Assembly: GCF_011682055.1 (NCBI RefSeq)
Contig: NZ_JAAQOM010000008.1
Coordinates: 62,001 to 126,000 of the forward strand
DNA from: Telluria antibiotica
GTDB taxonomy: Bacteria > Pseudomonadota > Gammaproteobacteria > Burkholderiales > Burkholderiaceae_D
Reading direction: 5' to 3'
DNA length: 64,000 nt
Of this stretch, positions 63,860-64,000 are shown piece after piece (position 1 is the first letter of the stretch; every line of letters starts with the position of its first letter). A program made the translations under genes and the position numbers. The notes below the pieces were generated by a model, which saw only the letters and a program-made list of their open reading frames with translations, was not told where the DNA came from and did no database searches.

Positions 63860-64000
63860 ATGGATCAATTCGCAAAAGAAACAGTTCCAATTTCCCTGGA
63901 AGAAGAGATGCGCAAGAGCTACCTCGATTACGCCATGAGCGTGATCGTGGGCCGTGCTCTGCCGGACGTGCGCGACGGCTTGAAGCCCGTGCACCGCCGC
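63860..64000 (+). CDS. gyrA: DNA gyrase subunit A (5' part, cut by the window end)
   Basis: The first 47 codons are inside the window: [21 protein letters not shown], then [19 protein letters not shown], then LKPVHRR. This is the invariant GyrA N-terminus. The start ATG at 63860 has only a weak ribosome site. The catalytic Tyr and the quinolone-resistance region lie beyond the window. Confidence 0.97.
   Translation, partial: MDQFAKETVPISLEEEMRKSYLDYAMSVIVGRALPDVRDGLKPVHRR

Overview
The window reads as a stretch of chromosome from a high-GC betaproteobacterium, most likely Oxalobacteraceae (Massilia-like). This is inferred from gene content and order (ompA - ubiG - gph beside gyrA, cbpA-cbpM, FliT, GspA/GspB accessory proteins), from a one-piece tmRNA encoding the tag ANDNSYALAA, and from uniformly GC-rich third codon positions. 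I ran no database search; family calls rest on motifs I can see.

Region by region. 0-8.7 kb: a periplasmic M16 protease, an SDR oxidoreductase with an odd active site, a block of 50-bp palindromic tandem repeats, a GntR/UTRA regulator behind its own operator-like repeats, and secreted or redox proteins. 8.9-13.4 kb: a Shewanella-type N-acetylglucosamine operon (BadF-type kinase, NagA, SIS-type NagB-II, GH3 hexosaminidase) with a clear promoter and repeated GGTATT boxes that may be targets of the GntR protein. 13.4-21 kb: AI-2E family permease, HtpX, GFA-like protein, CocE/NonD hydrolase, a very repetitive DUF2807 protein and a TraB/GumN-like protein. 21-27 kb: ExeA/GspA ATPase and GspB (type II secretion), MobB, and a small copper/metal-peptide cassette: a BufA1-like cysteine precursor followed by one polypeptide joining the MNIO (DUF692) enzyme to its DUF2063 partner. 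27-47 kb: ordinary chromosome (S4 protein, FumC, FimV-like protein, HxlR regulator, FliT, M13 and S9 peptidases, CsbD, LMW phosphatase, MATE pump, dihaem cytochrome, CbpA/CbpM, Nramp, two DJ-1/PfpI paralogues, XRE-cupin + GNAT). 47.4-51.8 kb: one large PAS-GGDEF-EAL-REC signalling protein.

The accessory part is 51.84-59.78 kb. A compact island of about 7.7 kb sits in the 3' end of ssrA (tmRNA). It is bounded by a 23-bp direct repeat of the tmRNA 3' end and carries a tyrosine integrase, a putative rolling-circle-type replication initiator with two small partner genes, a serine resolvase with what looks like a complete three-site res locus in front of it, and an AT-rich 839-aa SIR2-STAND-TPR protein of the kind used in anti-phage defence (Avs5-like). 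Outside the island lie older, partial ssrA 3' ends with terminators, so the site appears to have been used more than once.

60-64 kb: ssrA, a glycine-zipper outer-membrane-type protein, gph, ubiG, an OmpA-family protein and the 5' end of gyrA.

The two systems most worth following are the ssrA island (replicator + resolvase/res + SIR2-STAND cargo) and the fused MNIO-DUF2063 metallopeptide maturase. Two intergenic stretches also look like small-RNA genes.
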